The notes beneath the pieces were generated by a model. It was given only the letters and a program-made list of their open reading frames with translations, searched no databases and was not told where the DNA came from. A program made the translations under genes and the position numbers. Shown one piece after another: positions 40,431 through 51,440 of a stretch of 64,000 nucleotides of DNA. The stretch comes from Plectrocnemia conspersa. Its lineage: Eukaryota > Arthropoda > Insecta > Trichoptera > Polycentropodidae. The stretch covers positions 1,736,001 through 1,800,000 of the forward strand of contig VTFK01000008.1 of NCBI GenBank assembly GCA_009617715.1, written 5' to 3'. Positions within the stretch are counted from its first letter, which is position 1, and each line of letters starts with the position of its first letter.

Positions 40431-42520
40431 TACACTTATTAGATAAATATGATTACACTAGTATCCATAAAAAAAATGAAAGTTTTATTTTCTAAATATA
40501 AATAATTAGGGATATATTTTCTAAGCGTATATACACATAGTCATGGCCATTTGAGTAGATCAGGGCTGTTGTGTCATATTTGACATATTGGTTTTTATTT
40601 ATATAACATACAAGTTTTCTGTACTTAAGTAAATGATTAAAAATATTGGTTAGATTAGCATCTTTGTTTGCGGATTCAGGGCGTATCTTTTATCGTTAAC
40701 ATTTTCTTTACTGTGATGTACACTGAGTGTACATGTCATATAATAATGAGAATATCTCTATAAATATGTGCAATCAAAATTGGTATTCTTCTGCAATACA
40801 CTTACATACAAAATTATATTTTCACAATTGATTATCGTTCACTAAAAATCTTAGAATTCCACTCATACTCTCGAAACTTTTGAGATTAAGTGGAGCTTCT
40901 CTCTACACGTAAACGATGTCTGCGAAAAAAATTTAAGATGCTCGGCTTTTTTTGTCCATCAGTTATTATGACACTTTAATTTAGCATTATTAAAACAGGA
41001 TTTATAATTTAAATCCTCGAATAATTGAATATCTCTCTTGATCAAAAAGTTTTTAAAATGTTTTATACATACTTTTATAAGAGGTTATTTGGTTATTATC
41101 CGTTTTTTAATCCCAGCGCCTTTCTTTTAGGAGCGATGGGTTAGGATTCGCCGAGTTCTTGCAGAAAGTTATACGTATTAGCATTTCTTCAAAGTAGTCA
41201 AGGGTGGTGTCAATGATTTAACTTTTCTCGAGAAATTTAGTTTTGGGTTTTAGAACGACTTCGAAAATCACTAAAGTATCACAGTCTTAATTAATTTTAA
41301 ATAAATAATATCACAATTGTTACATTTTATTAAATTGTTTTGACTTTGACTATGTATATATAGGTTATTTCGTAACATTATCTATATATCTTTGGATTTT
41401 ACATTACAAATTTTTACATGTACACTGAGTTTACATCACCGAAAACTACGGAATTTTTCGTTTTGTATTGAAAATATTAATCTAAATATAAATTTTGAAT
41501 GGGTTCTGTACATATTTTTAAAAAACAAGCACTCCTTGTAACACCGGAAAGTTTGTAAATTGGTATATTTGCCAAAATGCTTGTAATATTTAAGTTGCAT
41601 TTATACCGATGATTTTAGTACTTAAAATTGAATTATATATCTTATGCATATAGTGAAAAATATATAATATAAAAAAGACAAAAGTTGGCTTTATCTTTCT
41701 TCCAGAATATATCAGACTTCTTCCCTTAATTTAATCAAGCACTTCAGAAATCATCTTGAAAATGAGCATAGAGAAACATTGTATGTATTTCTCAAAGTTT
41801 TCTGTCTCTCCATCTCATCAATACAATTTTACATACATTACATATTTTAAAAAGATATGTAAATGCAAATCTTAAGATAATAATATAGTTTTTTATCTTC
41901 GTTAAATAACTATCCAAGCACGTTAAAAAAAAAAGATTATTGCTTTTACCAATCAACGTAAAAGTCGATATGTTTAAATGTTAATTTTACTCAATTGCTA
42001 AGATATTTGTCGAAGAAAAAACTATCGAGTTCTTAAGTTTCGTGAATCCGTGGAAATTACCACAACACAAACCAACCCTCAACGTTATGCTGCTGAGGAA
42101 TATGAATCCATTCAAAATTCGCAATGAAAAGCGGTTGGTTGTAAAACCATTGAACACATTTGATTGAGGCAGCAATTCTGATGCTCATCTAAAAAAGGCA
42201 ATTGATCAATGCAATAAACGTTGACACGAGAGATGAATGATTCTCTCGTGGTCATATCACAAGCGAAAGTTAATATATAAACAACTTAAAAACGATTTTT
42301 ATGATGAAAAGTTTAAGCGCCCAGCTATGGTTTAAGAAGAGTATTTTATTTAGTAGGTACTTATCTCATGGAAAACCGCGTATGTTTGCACATTAAGATC
42401 GCAATTCATTACTTCTGACTTTTATTTATGATGATATTATGTAAGAACAGGATAAAAGCATTCATTAACTTAGATAATATTACCAATGGTTTTAAATTTA
42501 AATGAGCAATATATAAAATA
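40431..42520. other. Intronic stretch with one inverted-repeat pair
   Basis: A 25-bp near-inverted repeat, GTGATGTACACTGAGTGTAC at 40714 and its reverse counterpart at about 41415..41438, is separated by 700 bases. It may mark a decayed transposon. Nothing else was recognised. Confidence 0.35.
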
Positions 42521-42672
42521 ATTGTTTCATAAAACGAATTGTTTGTACATTACTGTTGGACAGATTAGGTGCGAGCGAAATTGGTTAAAACAGTGAACAC
42601 CTTATGAATAACTCTCTGCAACAAATCCTTTTTTACATTAATGCACAAACAATTTGTTTTATGGAACAAAGT
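42521..42672. mobile_element. Short MITE with about 28-bp terminal inverted repeats
   Basis: The left end (ATTGTTTCATAAAACGAATT...) and right end (ACAAACAATTTGTTTTATGG...) are reverse complements with few mismatches. The core 'atgaataactctctgcaaca' recurs at 49320 in the composite array, and the end sequence recurs at 48320..48352, so all belong to one family. Confidence 0.65.
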
Positions 42673-43090
42673 ATTTATTTTAATGCACATATCTCTTTAT
42701 ACAATTCCCTGCTAAATAGCAACCTAAATTAATATGCATGAAGGTAAAGGACATAAATAATTGTTACAATATTAATTTAATATATTTGTTTATTCTGGAC
42801 TGTAATGTGCATTTGTGAATATCATAAAACGAATAGATCGTCGAGGGGAAATCAGAGTTGAACGATTTATTACTATATAAATATTTTAATACGAGTTTTT
42901 AAGGTGGAATTAAAATAATAATACAAACGACCATGACCCGTAAACGCGTTAAAATAGATAGGACAACTCATTTTCTTCGTAAAAAAATCACAACGACCTC
43001 GCAAGGTAATGTACCGAATGTCATAACAATACAAACGCACTGGGAGAGCCGCTATATTATTTTTTTAGGCGCTCGCTGGCACGACTTTCA

Positions 43091-43138
43091 ATGTCGTTCG
43101 CGAAAAGAGAAAAATGCTGTAAATATTTCTGGTGTAGA
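43091..43138 (+). CDS. Candidate upstream exon of the nested Cys-containing gene
   Basis: A frame reading MSFAKREKCCKYFWCR ends exactly at a strong donor (GTAGA|GTGAGT) in phase 0, matching the phase-0 frame of the exon at 43322. The exon may begin further upstream at an acceptor TTTTTTTAG (43068), which would add about seven residues. No signal peptide is visible, so the true N-terminus is likely in an earlier exon. Support is splice sites, phase and Cys content. Confidence 0.35.
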
Positions 43139-43170
43139 GTGAGTGAAAAAAATCCAGAATTCCACCTTAT

Positions 43171-43210
43171 TTCGACGTTTCGAGCACAAATTATTGCTCG
43201 AAACATCGAA
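43171..43210. repeat. 16-bp hairpin within the putative intron of the nested gene
   Basis: Arms TTCGACGTTTCGAGCA and TGCTCGAAACATCGAA pair with one mismatch around an 8-nt loop. Confidence 0.85.
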
Positions 43211-43321
43211 TGGAAAGAAAAAAGCGAAGACCTCTCGCCTGCGAATCAGTGGCACTCTGCCAGATCTGGGAGTTAAAAACGTAACACCAGATTTTGAATA
43301 CTAAATTGTACTTTTTTTCAG

Positions 43322-43510
43322 CTGGCGAAATGCCTCACGCCGGCCAAGGAGGTGACTAAAGATACCTATGGATGCAGAACTCGTCCAGAGCACTGGCAGG
43401 ATCCCGAGGACGTCAATTACCAATTACTACGCCCAAAGTTTGGCACAGGTCTCTCAGGGTTTTTGACCTGCAGCGATTGGTTGAGATGCAAAAATAAATC
43501 GAAACACTAA
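43322..43510 (+). CDS. Candidate terminal exon of an unrecognised Cys-containing protein, nested in FOXO intron 1
   Basis: After a textbook acceptor (CTTTTTTTCAG) a frame of 62 codons runs to TAA. It reads LAKCLTPAKEVTKDTYGCRT, then RPEHWQDPEDVNYQLLRPKF and GTGLSGFLTCSDWLRCKNKS. Base composition is near 50 % GC in a region of about 25-30 %, and the other two plus frames are closed early. The peptide is polar, with four Cys; with the upstream exon there would be seven, hinting at a disulfide-rich secreted product. A possible polyadenylation signal AATAAA-like string lies near 43655. I do not recognise the family. It lies on the strand opposite FOXO. Confidence 0.5.
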   Translation: MAKCLTPAKEVTKDTYGCRTRPEHWQDPEDVNYQLLRPKFGTGLSGFLTCSDWLRCKNKSKH

Positions 43511-46500
43511 TGGATTTTTTTAGAGTGGACAAGTGTAGTGATAAATTTTAGGTAACTTTAAAATATGCAAAATCATAAACAATGAAAGCTTAAACAACTA
43601 TACAAAAACCACCAACGAGACATATTAATTAACTAGATATATAAAACTTCATGAATAAATCTCTCGATTATTAATACTCACTAAAAAGATACATAAATCC
43701 GGAATTTCTGTAGTATGACGGTCATCTTTATATTACTACTGAGGTCATGTTACTCTGACAGTATAAGTTATTAGTACTAACAATAATATACTATTACCTA
43801 ACAGAATAATATCAATGTTATTTCCTTGCCCATTTAAAAAAAATTAAATGTTGGTTTTTCAAATTTCCCTATTATTTCCAAATTTTCCAGTTTATTTACA
43901 AATAAATAGAGTAATTTAATTAGGTGATACGAGAGTAAAAACTGCGAACAATGTGATCTCTATAACTGAAAAAACCAAGGAAGATACATCATAGGGAATC
44001 ACTACATTTTACCCTACAGTTACACCATAGGAAATTTCCATATTAAACATAAATGTAAATATCTATTTAACATGTAGAAGATATAATATTTACACTAGTT
44101 GTTTATACGTCAACAAAAACAGCCTATCTCTAAATGCTAAATAAGTTAGGCCAGAATAGTAATATCAAGGCATGTGCCAGAATTACACATTTGAACGATT
44201 TTTTTGACAGCACGTACTCGGTTCCGAGAAATGCTACTATTTTTAATATTAACACAGAACATTCGAGTATATAATGATATAAAATTAAATAATAGATATA
44301 CTATTAAAGACACTTATACATATATTTTAAAATAAAATGGTCAGAAATATTAAAAATAAATGTTCAGTTAATAATTATGTAACTTTTTCACAAACGGTTA
44401 GTAAAGCTCCGATTGCGACTTTTTAAGACTATAAATATAATTCTTGAGCGTTATGTTAAAATACCAATATTCTATCAAAACATTACTAACCATTTAGTTT
44501 TAAACCATATTTTTAATATTAAAAAAAGATCCATTAAATACACTTACTGGCCGCTTAAAAACTATCCGAAGCGTCGACAGGTGGTATTGTGCATTAGGTA
44601 TGCTACACTAAGGCACAACAGTACCTTAAAATAAGCGCCGCATTTGCAACATGCACTAAAGTGAAGAAGCGTTCAATATTGTTTTTGTTGTAGAGAAGAA
44701 TGGACTAGAATTTTTAAAAGTGGCGTGGTTTTTTAATCAATGGAAATTCCACACACGGCCAACTGTAGACAATATTGTGCTGACTCTCTTTTGAGATGAT
44801 TAAGATCTTTAATATCTACCGTACTTGATATTTTTTACATCTTCAATGCTTAAAGATATCATGGGAGGAAAGAGGGCATACGAGAGGTGCAGCAGTCAGT
44901 GAACGAGTAGCTGCAGTATAAACCAATTATTTTACCAAGTATCTATGAACTTTTAGAGCGTCGGAAAATATATTGAATATCACGGAGAACACATAGGGCA
45001 TTGTTGTTCTTTTATAAATAAATACGTTAGGTTTATAATTAACTTTGTAAATAAATTCAAAAAGTTACCATGTTATTAAACGTTTTATTTTTTTATTTAT
45101 TTATATAAAAAGTAGTTAAGCAGATATCAAACCAATTTAAATCTTTTAAAATAGATATATAAACAAGTGTTTAACGTATTTTTTTCAACTTGAGAATAAG
45201 AAGTGTAAATAGTGCTTTTAAAAATGACAGAAGGAACGTAAACTGTTATATAGGTTTATATTCATGATGTTATTATATAATACGTATACATTTTTATCAG
45301 CGCATATTTTTTATTGGATTAAATAAAAAAAATGGTTTATTATCACACTTAATTGTAGCAAACACGTGTATCTCGTCATCTCAAGGTTCCGAGAGTTTTT
45401 TTCTTTTAAAGAATGGAATTCATGTATAGTTGAACTATAAAATCCACAAAATTAAAACTTACATTTTTAAACAATATAACTACATTAAGTAATTAAATAA
45501 AAATATGTTCATATGTAATTTTCTCGTATGATTTTACGACATATTTTCCAGTTTGAATTAAGAAATTATATTTTCTCACGATTGAAACTGGACTACATTT
45601 ATACGTGCTACTAATTTTCTTCAATTGATAAAATTTTCTTTTCAAATGGCTATGATTTGATTAATCAAAATTAACATTCAGACAACATTATACTCTCTTT
45701 TGTGAGCTATTTAAGCATATAATTCAGATACAAGATTAAATATTAGACATATCAATAAAATTTTTATAAATTGATTCGATTTTCATATAAAAAAAAAAGT
45801 TTTTTTTTAATTGATAATTTTAATAACAAGAAATAAATTTGTGTTTTACTTTTATAAGACATTTTTAATATATTATTGTAATATATATTTATTTAAAAAA
45901 AAAAAATTGTATTAAAAATATTTTTGCATTGTTATCACAATGTAAAACTACACGATGATTTATAATACGTTATTTTTTTCTACTTTAGCTTTAATTCAAA
46001 TGTCAGGGTACAAATGTATATTCTTAAGAAAAAAAAAATATATAATCACAATAAAGTCATCATGCTACAAATGTTTTAGATTCGATATTATTTAAAGCAT
46101 TATATTTAAAAATACTAATAAGAACATAATAATGATTTTAAGTGAAAATTATTTAGCTCATTAATCGTTAACTTTACAGAAAGAATAAAATACTGTTAGG
46201 TTTACTTTAAATCATTGAAATATAATATTTATGGTACTTTCGTATCTGGTGAATTTATTTAATATTTTTATAGAACATGGATCAGAATGATTAAACTGGT
46301 ATTACTAGATATTTTTACTCAAATTGAAGTTGACCAATTTACACATAAAATCAATAATATATAATGAGCTAATATTATTAATAAATAGCAATGTGTCAAT
46401 TGGGTGACACTCTGATCTCTCAATATTTATACATATTCTGGAGAACCTCCAGAATATGTGGGTAGATTATTAACACAAAAACCGTTTATAACTTACAGCT

Positions 46501-47499
46501 ACTATAAAGCATATTTAAGGTAGATTTTGATTCTAGAGGGAGGGTTGTTAATATTGTAACTCCAAAAACATCAATGTATTTTCTCTGATTATCACCAGAA
46601 GATTCCAAAACGACCCTCAGCTAAATTTTTTTAAATTTATCTATAAATATAGGAACGAACGGTTTTTATAAACAATTTTTTATCGAGTTGTTCTGAACAA
46701 ATAAAAAATAAAACATTCAGATTCAGATATTTTAATTCTATGTACTAGGTACAATAAATAAAAACGATTAAAGGTTATATTTCAAGGCAAATGTTCGCTA
46801 TTTTTGAGAAGTAAGATTTATGTAGTACATCAGAATGATAGTAATATAGCTATTTTTACGCAGAAGTAAAAGCAATTATTTGTATAATATTTTTCATATC
46901 GTGGAAATATTTAAACATTAAAACTAAGCTCTGCTAAATTTTTACATGTATGTATATACAGCATAGCATCTTTCCATCGAAAACGATTTAGTATTTGTTA
47001 CGTGTGATGGTTTTAATGGTATGTTTGCCATAATCATGGACTAAAGTTAGCAGTTTAGCAGTTAAGTTAAATAGCAAAAAAGACCGACATCAGACTGACT
47101 ACGTGCATACAAAATCTTCATCCCTGCTCAAACGTATTCTGTATTTCTGATTAAAACACCGTCGCCTAAGCTGTGAGAGAATTCCACCGCGCAGGGAGAA
47201 TTATATTAAAATTTGATTAAAACATACTATTACATCAATAATGCATTTTTTTTAAATTAGTTTATAAAGTATTAGTTTATTCTGCTTAAAATATTAAATG
47301 TGTTATTTAATGATCAATTTTCAGCACATAAAATTTTCCCTCAAACTTGCAAAAAATGACATTTGTTTAATCTAAATAAGCCAAAGATTCAATAATATAA
47401 TTATTTTGAAGTCATTGCTATTTTAATTATTATGTTTTGTTGACCGGTAAATGTTCGAGGAAGTCGGATCAAAATGTTTGTTTATCGAAACTCCTATCG
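43511..47499. other. A/T-rich FOXO intron 1 sequence
   Basis: No gene signal. A perfect 13-bp hairpin lies at 46431..46459 (ACATATTCTGGAG, loop AAC, CTCCAGAATATGT). Confidence 0.45.
46431..46459. repeat. Perfect 13-bp hairpin with 3-nt loop
   Basis: Arms ACATATTCTGGAG and CTCCAGAATATGT pair completely around AAC. It has no run of T after it that would suggest a pol III end. Confidence 0.85.
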
Positions 47500-47650
47500 T
47501 CGGTCTTATATTATCAAACAATGTTTTCCGAGTATGAATCAGAAATCCCTGTCTCTTTTATCACTACATGCTCTGAATGCAGCTGATAATTTAGCACATT
47601 TAGATTACTACTTGTGTTTAAAACTTTAACGGTTATTTACTATTTAAAAA
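47500..47650 (+). repeat. Left member of a 150-bp dispersed inverted repeat
   Basis: Reading forward, 'caatgttttccgagt', 'aaatccctgtctcttttatc', 'actacatgctctgaatgcag' and 'attactacttgtgtttaaaa' match the reverse complement of 51290..51440 at about 75-80 % by eye. The two copies bracket FOXO exon 1. Confidence 0.75.
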
Positions 47651-48185
47651 TATTTGTAAAAAAAAAGACACTAGGGTGCAAATACATAACAAAAAACTAT
47701 GATTTTTTCAATGTATATGTCATTTTAATATCGTTTTAAAGTGTACATTTTAGTTTATATTTTGCTCACATTGAATTTAGTTTCAATTATAATTTTGCGT
47801 CAAATTAGGTTAGTGAATAAAAAATGGGTAATGGGAGTTAAAAACTGGTAAAAAAAGAAGCAAAACTGCTCATAAACTAAGCAATGCTTTTGTTGTGGAT
47901 ACGTACGGTACAATGGTGATTATTGAGATTTTTTGCAATATACTCATGTAATGTTGTATCTAATAGTATAATACTGCATTTTTTGTATGAGTGAAAAATG
48001 GGTGGTACAGCAGAAACTACTCGCGTTCGGTACAATGGTGGTGAAAAACGAGAGCCTTAAAGAATGAGAAGGCTTTGACCTTTATTTGATAACGATAAAC
48101 TGAATGCGTGAGTTGAATTAGAACAATAAGCTTTACTAATTCAATGTTTGGACCGTTTATAATTGATAATAAAAAATCATAATAG

Positions 48186-48239
48186 CTTGTCAAATGGGTA
48201 CCGCACGAAGTAAAGAAAACCAAATTTATTATATTGTAA
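48186..48239 (+). pseudogene. mariner transposase scrap (KWVPHE motif)
   Basis: The frame reads LVKWVPHEVKKTKFIIL and stops. KWVPHE is the linker motif between the DNA-binding and catalytic domains of mariner transposases, and the bases match the motif region of the remnant at 4900. Nothing else of the enzyme is present. Confidence 0.55.
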
Positions 48240-48314
48240 CGTACGATGAAAAGTACATATTTTAAAACAGGTACGATTTAACATGGAATTATTTTAAGAT
48301 ATATGCGCATATAA

Positions 48315-48365
48315 ATAAATACTTTGTTCCATAAAACGAACTGTTTGTGCATTTATGTTAGGTAA
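48315..48365. repeat. MITE end related to 42521..42672
   Basis: The string 'aaatactttgttccataaaac' and the following 'tgtttgtgcattt' match the reverse complement of the right end of the MITE at 42521..42672. Its partner is not obvious (a weak 'ttatggaacaatta' follows at 48371). Confidence 0.5.
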
Positions 48366-48531
48366 AAAATTTATGGAACAATTATTTTATATATTGTTAA
48401 TTTTAATTGACTTTTGTATTTTAAAACAGGAAGCGATCTGCACTATGGTTCGACAGAAAAAAAGCACCAAAGCATTTTGCAATAAAATTGTGGTAGTCTG
48501 CGCTTGGTATATTTAGCGGGTAACCGAAAGA

Positions 48532-50052
48532 AACAGAACTGTGACAAAACAGAACCAGCTAAAAAATAGATTTAAAATTAATTTCATATTGGCAACTAAT
48601 TATTTTATAAGAAAATAATTATATAAATGATTACTTTAGTGGATTTAATAAATTATTAGTATTCATTAATCAGTTGCCATGTGATCAGTTATTGTTAAAT
48701 CCTGTACTCAAATAGCGAATTTTGGTTACTTTCCTGTTTTTGGGATCAATTTTTTTTAAATAGTTATTTATTTGTTTATACATTTTACTAATTTCATATT
48801 TATCACTTTTAAAGCCAACGTTAACCTGTTTAAATTTTAAAACGAATTTATGTAGCAAAAAATTGTTTTAAAATTTACACAGAGCGGCAGCGAGCGAGTG
48901 TTAGTCAGAACAATACCCTGTGAATAACTACCTGAAACGAATCTACTTAAAACATTTAATTTTTATTTATGTATAAATAAATAATAATAAAAAAAATTAT
49001 AATATAATAAATTCGACTCTCGATAACAGGAAAGAGCGACACAAAATGTTTAGATTGTTTGGGTTTGAACAGCAAATGGACGTTTCGCAACAGTCAATAG
49101 TTTAAAAACCAAGTTTAAATTGTAATTTTCGATCATCATAAATACCGATTTAATTACTCATAATTTTATTAAAATACTGATTATTTATTTTAATAACTGA
49201 TCACTTCAAACGTTAAAAGTAAAACGTTGTTTTATTACATAAATCTGTTTTAAAATTTAAGCGGGTTAGGTGTGAACGAGAGGATGCGTACGAGTGTTGC
49301 TCAGAACTGTGAATAACCCCATGAATAACTCTCTGCAACAAATCTACTTGAAACATTTAATTTTTAATTATATATAAATCAGTAAATATATAAGCAAACG
49401 AATAAATATTTTTTATAATAAATTCGACTCCCGATAAGAGGAAAGTACAGAATTTTATTTTAAAAAATAGTTGTAGGGCGACACAAAATGTTTAGAATGC
49501 ACGCGTGGTTAGGTTTGGGTTTAAACAGCAAATGGACGTTTCGCAACCGTCAATAATTTAAAAATTTAATTGTCGATCATCATATATATATTAAATGCCG
49601 ATAAATTTGTTTTAATTACTTAGCATTTGATTTAAATACTGATTATTTATTTTAATGACTGGTCACTTCCAAACGTTAAAAGTAAAACGTGTAAAGTTTA
49701 AAAAATGTATTTTTTAATTATATATAAATAAATGAAAAGTATAAACAAATGAACAAATATTTTTTTTGAATAAATTTGACATCCAATAAGTGAAAAATAC
49801 GGAATTTAGTTTTAAAAAATAGTTGTAAGACGATACAAAATTAATGTTTAAAACGTACGTGTCGTTTAGGTTAGGTTCGGGTTCGAACAACAAATACGCG
49901 TTTCGCAACTGTCAATAGTTTAAAACCAAACATTTAATGTAATTTTCATTTTATTTAAATACTGATTATTTATTTCATTTTTTAATTGATGATCTATGGA
50001 ATTATTTACTTATCAAATAACTTGTCATGGTTCTGTTTTACACAGTTCTGTT
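48532..50052. mobile_element. Composite repeat: terminal inverted repeats around three diverged 430-bp units
   Basis: The outer ends AACAGAACTGTGACAAAACA (48532) and TGGTTCTGTTTTACACAGTT (50028) are inverted repeats of about 25 bp. Between them a unit occurs about three times (near 48840..49240, 49245..49690 and 49690..49980). Each copy keeps 'ataaattcgactc', 'gttt-(a/g)aacagcaaatggacg', 'tttcgcaac-gtcaata' and 'actgattatttatttta'. The copies carry different indels. The third unit has lost its first half. There is no coding frame. It could be a non-autonomous DNA transposon carrying an expanded internal tandem repeat. Confidence 0.65.
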
Positions 50053-50088
50053 ATAAAATGAGACAATGGGTTATAAAATGAGACAATA
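50050..50088. repeat. 20-bp tandem duplication
   Basis: The string 'gttataaaatgagacaatgg' is repeated directly, about 250 bases downstream (transcript sense) of the FOXO exon 1 donor. Confidence 0.9.
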
Positions 50089-50341
50089 ACTTTTAAGCAT
50101 TTAAGTATGTATCTTACAATACATTCTCCTAGCTGCACCAGAATTGCTAAGGCAATAAGTTAATAAATAATTTTGCACATAAAGGTGTCATTTTGTTGTT
50201 AATCAAATATGATGGATAGATTTACGTTACACAGTTTTGTTACACTTTTTCCGAACGTTGCGGGGTAGTTGCGAACGTTGCGAGTTGGCTCGGGAACGTC
50301 GGAAAAACCACCAGTTGCTTCAGTCGCGGGCTCGAACTCAC

Positions 50342-50564
50342 CCGCGTTGGCCAGCTGGTGCGTCGAGCACTTGTTGTCTTCGGGCGGGTCCGCGTAGTTG
50401 TCCGGCCTGGGCAAGGGCCACGTGTTGGACCTGGCGCGCAGTTGGGGCTCGAACCCGTCTCCGAGCTCCGAGGCTAGCCCGGCCACCAGCCCAGGTCCGG
50501 GTCCGTTCATCTCGCCCGGGGGCGTCCGCCACGGGCTGCCGTACCCCGGGCCCTGCATGTCCAT
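50342..50564 (-). CDS. foxo: FOXO, first coding exon with N-terminal AKT site
   Basis: The ATG at 50564 starts [20 protein letters not shown], and an in-frame stop lies about ten codons upstream, so this is the first usable Met. After a Gly/Pro-rich N-terminus comes [20 protein letters not shown] and DNYADP. RARSNTW is the FOXO-specific RxRxxS/T site phosphorylated by AKT, which creates a 14-3-3 site and drives nuclear export. The exon ends at QLANAG on donor GCGG|GTGAGT in phase 1, fitting exon 2. The stretch between the AKT site and the forkhead (SKKNSSRR) is short, as in other insects. The exon is very GC-rich, unlike the rest of the window, so open frames appear on the plus strand too (50237..50691). 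Those are shadows. Confidence 0.96.
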
Positions 50565-51100
50565 CGCGACCGCTCCGATGCAATCAACAGGCTACAATCA
50601 TCGGCCCGTACTACTACCGTTCAGTACGACAACACTAATCGCGCAGACACTTTACTTATCAAAGGTCACAGCCGAGGACCGTCAATATTAAATTTATAAC
50701 AAATATTTATTTATATCATATATTATATCGAATCGATAGTTTTTTTTGTTATAATTCGAATGTCGAATGCGAATCCCGCTGCGCAATTTACGCGGCCGTG
50801 CGCTCCGCGGCGTGCTCGCGAACGTAAACAAACTGACGAGTGAGAGCGCGCGCGAAAACACTACACACGACCAACCCGCTCGGCGCCTCGCCGAGGACTG
50901 ACCAACCGGGTGGCGAGGACTGAGTCGAGACGGCTTCGGCGGAGGTCGGGCGTCGTCGAGTGTCGTCGGTCGTCCCCCCCCACCCGCAAAAAAATTGCGG
51001 ATCTGATGAACCGGTTCGATCGTCGTTCGATCATTGTGCGATCGACGCCAGTCGAGCGCGCGAAAATTGACACGCGCTCAGGGCCAAATTTCAATTTTTT
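50565..51100 (-). promoter_or_regulatory. foxo: FOXO 5' flank: CpG-rich promoter/5'UTR with a forkhead site
   Basis: Sequence upstream of the FOXO start is dense in CpG between about 50760 and 51080, while the surrounding DNA is A/T-rich. A perfect GTAAACAA (50824..50831), the DAF-16/FOXO binding element core, lies about 260 bases upstream of the ATG. The transcription start is not identifiable, so the site may be promoter or 5'UTR. Arg/Ser-rich open frames here (50861..51289 and 50910..51167) are by-products of base composition. Confidence 0.6.
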
Positions 51101-51289
51101 ATTCAATCGAATCCTAAATACAGATTTGTCATTCAACTTTTTACCGGAAAATTCGAATACCTGTTGAGGAAAAATATTATCATAAACTGAAATGATGGTT
51201 ATATTCTGTATGTTATAAGACGTTTTGACTATATTTATTTTGTTTTTCTTATCGATAATTATTCCTCGATATTTTTGGATAATGCTCAC

Positions 51290-51440
51290 AAAATATTTTT
51301 AAATGTGATATAACCGCTAAAATTTTAAAAACAAGTAGTAATTAAAATATGCTAATTTCACAGCTGCATTCAGAGCAGGTAGTGATAAAAGAAACAGGGA
51401 TTTATGAACACTCTGAAAACATTGCTTGACAATATAAATA
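51290..51440 (-). repeat. Right member of the 150-bp dispersed inverted repeat
   Basis: Reverse complement of 47500..47650. Next to it lies an 8-bp stem CCGATACT/AGTATCGG around 51459..51483. The core 'gctgataatttagca' of the left copy also occurs at 54889. Confidence 0.7.

Larger units (their letters stand above)
36393..50341 (-). other. foxo: FOXO intron 1 (about 13.9 kb)
   Basis: Bounded by donor GCGG|GTGAGT at 50341 and acceptor ATATAG at 36393. Both sides are phase 1 and join to an uninterrupted reading frame. It holds a SINE, a MITE, the composite repeat array, a mariner scrap and a candidate nested plus-strand exon at 43322..43510. Confidence 0.85.

Noticed and set aside
41987..42175. 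Possible mariner-like coding fragment on the plus strand
   Set aside because: A short open stretch (TTTQTNPQRYAAEEYE) seemed transposase-like, but no hallmark motif could be confirmed.
50237..50691. Plus-strand open frames of 97-133 codons opposite FOXO exon 1
   Set aside because: They are complements of the GC-rich FOXO exon and promoter, are low in complexity (Arg/Ala/Pro) and have no domain.
50861..51289. 142-codon minus-strand frame and 85-codon plus-strand frame upstream of FOXO
   Set aside because: Arg/Ser-rich translation of CpG-rich promoter DNA. Both strands are open and neither has a recognised motif or splice link to FOXO exon 1.
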